Assembly: GCA_011046295.1 (NCBI GenBank)
Contig: DSAV01000014.1
Coordinates: 1-7,313, forward strand
Origin: Deltaproteobacteria bacterium
GTDB taxonomy: Bacteria; Desulfobacterota; Syntrophia; Syntrophales; Smithellaceae
Direction of reading: 5' to 3'
Length of the DNA stretch: 7,313 nucleotides
Within the stretch, counting starts at the first letter, position 1. The number at the start of each line of letters is the position of its first letter. Shown here in pieces: positions 6,960-7,313 of this stretch. Position numbers and translations under genes: made by a program. The notes under the pieces were generated by a model. That model did no database searches. It saw nothing but the letters and a program-made list of their open reading frames with translations, and was not told where the DNA came from.

Positions 6960-7204
6960 GCCTCCACCTCAACAAAAATTTGGCTGGCTTCATCTTTCCT
7001 TAAAGACAAGTTGTAACCCTTTATTTTTATCTCAATTGGATCACCCAGCGGCGCCAGCTTGACAACCTCAACAAGAACGCCCGGTATAATTCCCATATCC
7101 AAAAGCTTCCTCTTGAGATTGCCTTCTCCCAAAACCTTCTTAACTTTAGCCCTGTCTTTGGGCTTCAAAGCGCTTAAAAACTTTTCGTCATTGTAAGTAG
7201 ACAT
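6956..7204 (-). CDS. feoA: FeoA-like SH3-fold protein, first copy
   Basis: The first of two tandem FeoA-type proteins (82 residues). It carries LSALKPKDRAKVKKVLGEG, then the family turn RKLLDMGIIPGV (residues 32-43), then VEVVKLAPLGDPIEIKIKGYNLSLRKDEA, ending in a short beta strand (SQIFVEVEA). Compared with the second copy it has a longer lysine-rich N-terminal part and the DPIEIKIKGYNLSLR pattern usual for FeoA. The ATG at 7204 has AAGGAG six bases upstream. The leader directly before it resembles group II intron domain V, and a possible domain VI would run into the first codons; if that intron is active, the true start could differ. The two copies share the fold but differ in sequence, suggesting distinct roles rather than a recent duplication. 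Confidence 0.93.
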   Translation of the reverse strand: MSTYNDEKFLSALKPKDRAKVKKVLGEGNLKRKLLDMGIIPGVLVEVVKLAPLGDPIEIKIKGYNLSLRKDEASQIFVEVEA

Positions 7205-7313
7205 CTTAATCTCCTTTTAGATTTAATGCCCCTCTCAGAACCGAACGAGCGGATTTCCCGCATTCGGCTCCCGAAAATACATCCTCATATCGAGGACAGA
7301 GCATACATTGAAT
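7205..7313 (-). mobile_element. Probable 3' end of a group II intron, rest beyond window
   Basis: The presence of domain V implies that an intron, or a remnant of one, enters from the right edge and runs in the same direction as the feo genes. Upstream of domain V there is a small hairpin, TCCTC/GAGGA at 7282-7296. Downstream, only about 33 bases separate domain V from feoA1, so domain VI must be short, degenerate or overlap the gene. No reverse transcriptase coding is visible within these 109 bases. Whether the intron is whole cannot be seen. No promoter or Fur box is evident in this leader. Confidence 0.5.
7238..7270 (-). ncRNA. Group II intron domain V-like element
   Basis: Read on the minus strand, this 33-nt segment begins GAGCCGAAT and ends TTCGGTTC. 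The two arms pair over 8 base pairs, with the G-U wobble expected inside the AGC catalytic triad (positions 2-4). An inner stem GCGG/CCGC carries a GAAA-containing loop, and the 3' side has the short bulge (TCG) of domain V. The third pairs from the top of the lower helix are A-U rather than the more common forms, keeping pairing. It is followed by TGAGAGGGG, a typical joiner to domain VI. Domain V is the catalytic centre of self-splicing group II introns, so this should mark an intron 3' end. This is from recognition, not a covariance search. Confidence 0.75.

Noticed and set aside
7206..7313. Open frame on the minus strand entering from the right edge, reading ...MLCPRYEDVFSGAECGKSAR... to a TAA just before feoA1
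   Set aside because: The frame runs straight through the domain V-like hairpin, and such translated intron ends often appear as false ORFs. Nothing in it resembles a known protein, although a real gene end cannot be fully excluded without more sequence.
7205..7313. Fur box or sigma-70 promoter for the feo operon
   Set aside because: I looked for GATAATGATAATCATTATC-like and TTGACA/TATAAT-like patterns and saw no convincing match; the promoter probably lies beyond the window.
1..7313. CRISPR arrays, tRNA or rRNA genes
   Set aside because: No evenly spaced direct repeats with unique spacers and no tRNA or rRNA signatures were seen; the only tandem repeats are the three IS end units.

Overview
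The window joins one complete transposase operon of an IS21-family insertion sequence (plus strand, left part) to a ferrous-iron uptake gene cluster of a Gram-negative host (minus strand, the rest). At the right edge there is a short segment that I read as the 3' end of a group II intron. The outer-membrane porin (signal peptide, beta-barrel-like body, C-terminal Phe) shows a two-membrane bacterium. The Feo system fits an anaerobic or microaerobic lifestyle in which Fe(II) is available. I cannot name the phylum from the sequence alone.

Region 1, 1-2530: IS21-type element. istA (DDE transposase) and istB (AAA+ helper ATPase) overlap by ATGA. istB is followed by about 150 bases of terminal DNA with three tandem 21-23 base repeats, the multiple-repeat ends usual for this family. 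The right tip is placed at about 2530 (a terminal CA). The left tip lies before the window, so target-site duplication cannot be tested.

Region 2, 2531-2697: host spacer holding a 12-base palindrome and a strong stem-loop terminator that ends the minus-strand cluster. The IS element sits beyond this terminator, so it does not interrupt any gene visible here.

Region 3, 7204 down to 2698, all minus strand: feoA1, feoA2, feoB, a FeoB-associated Cys-rich membrane peptide, a small unknown ORF, a DUF2292 (YezD-like) peptide and an OprB-type porin. The first six genes overlap or nearly touch (ATGA, a 13-base overlap, a 1-base gap, a 4-base overlap with the ORF start expected from a Shine-Dalgarno, TAATG), which indicates one transcript. 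The porin follows after a 57-base gap without a clear terminator. A plausible joint job is Fe2+ passage through the outer membrane (porin) followed by GTP-linked import through FeoB with FeoA partners and the Cys-rich peptide. The two other small peptides have no known role here. The small unknown ORF appears to change frame near its 5' end.

Region 4, 7205-7313: instead of an obvious promoter or Fur box, the DNA directly upstream of feoA1 carries, in the same orientation, a 33-nt sequence with the hallmarks of group II intron domain V, followed by a possible domain VI that would overlap the feoA1 ribosome binding site and start codon. This is the most unusual part of the window.
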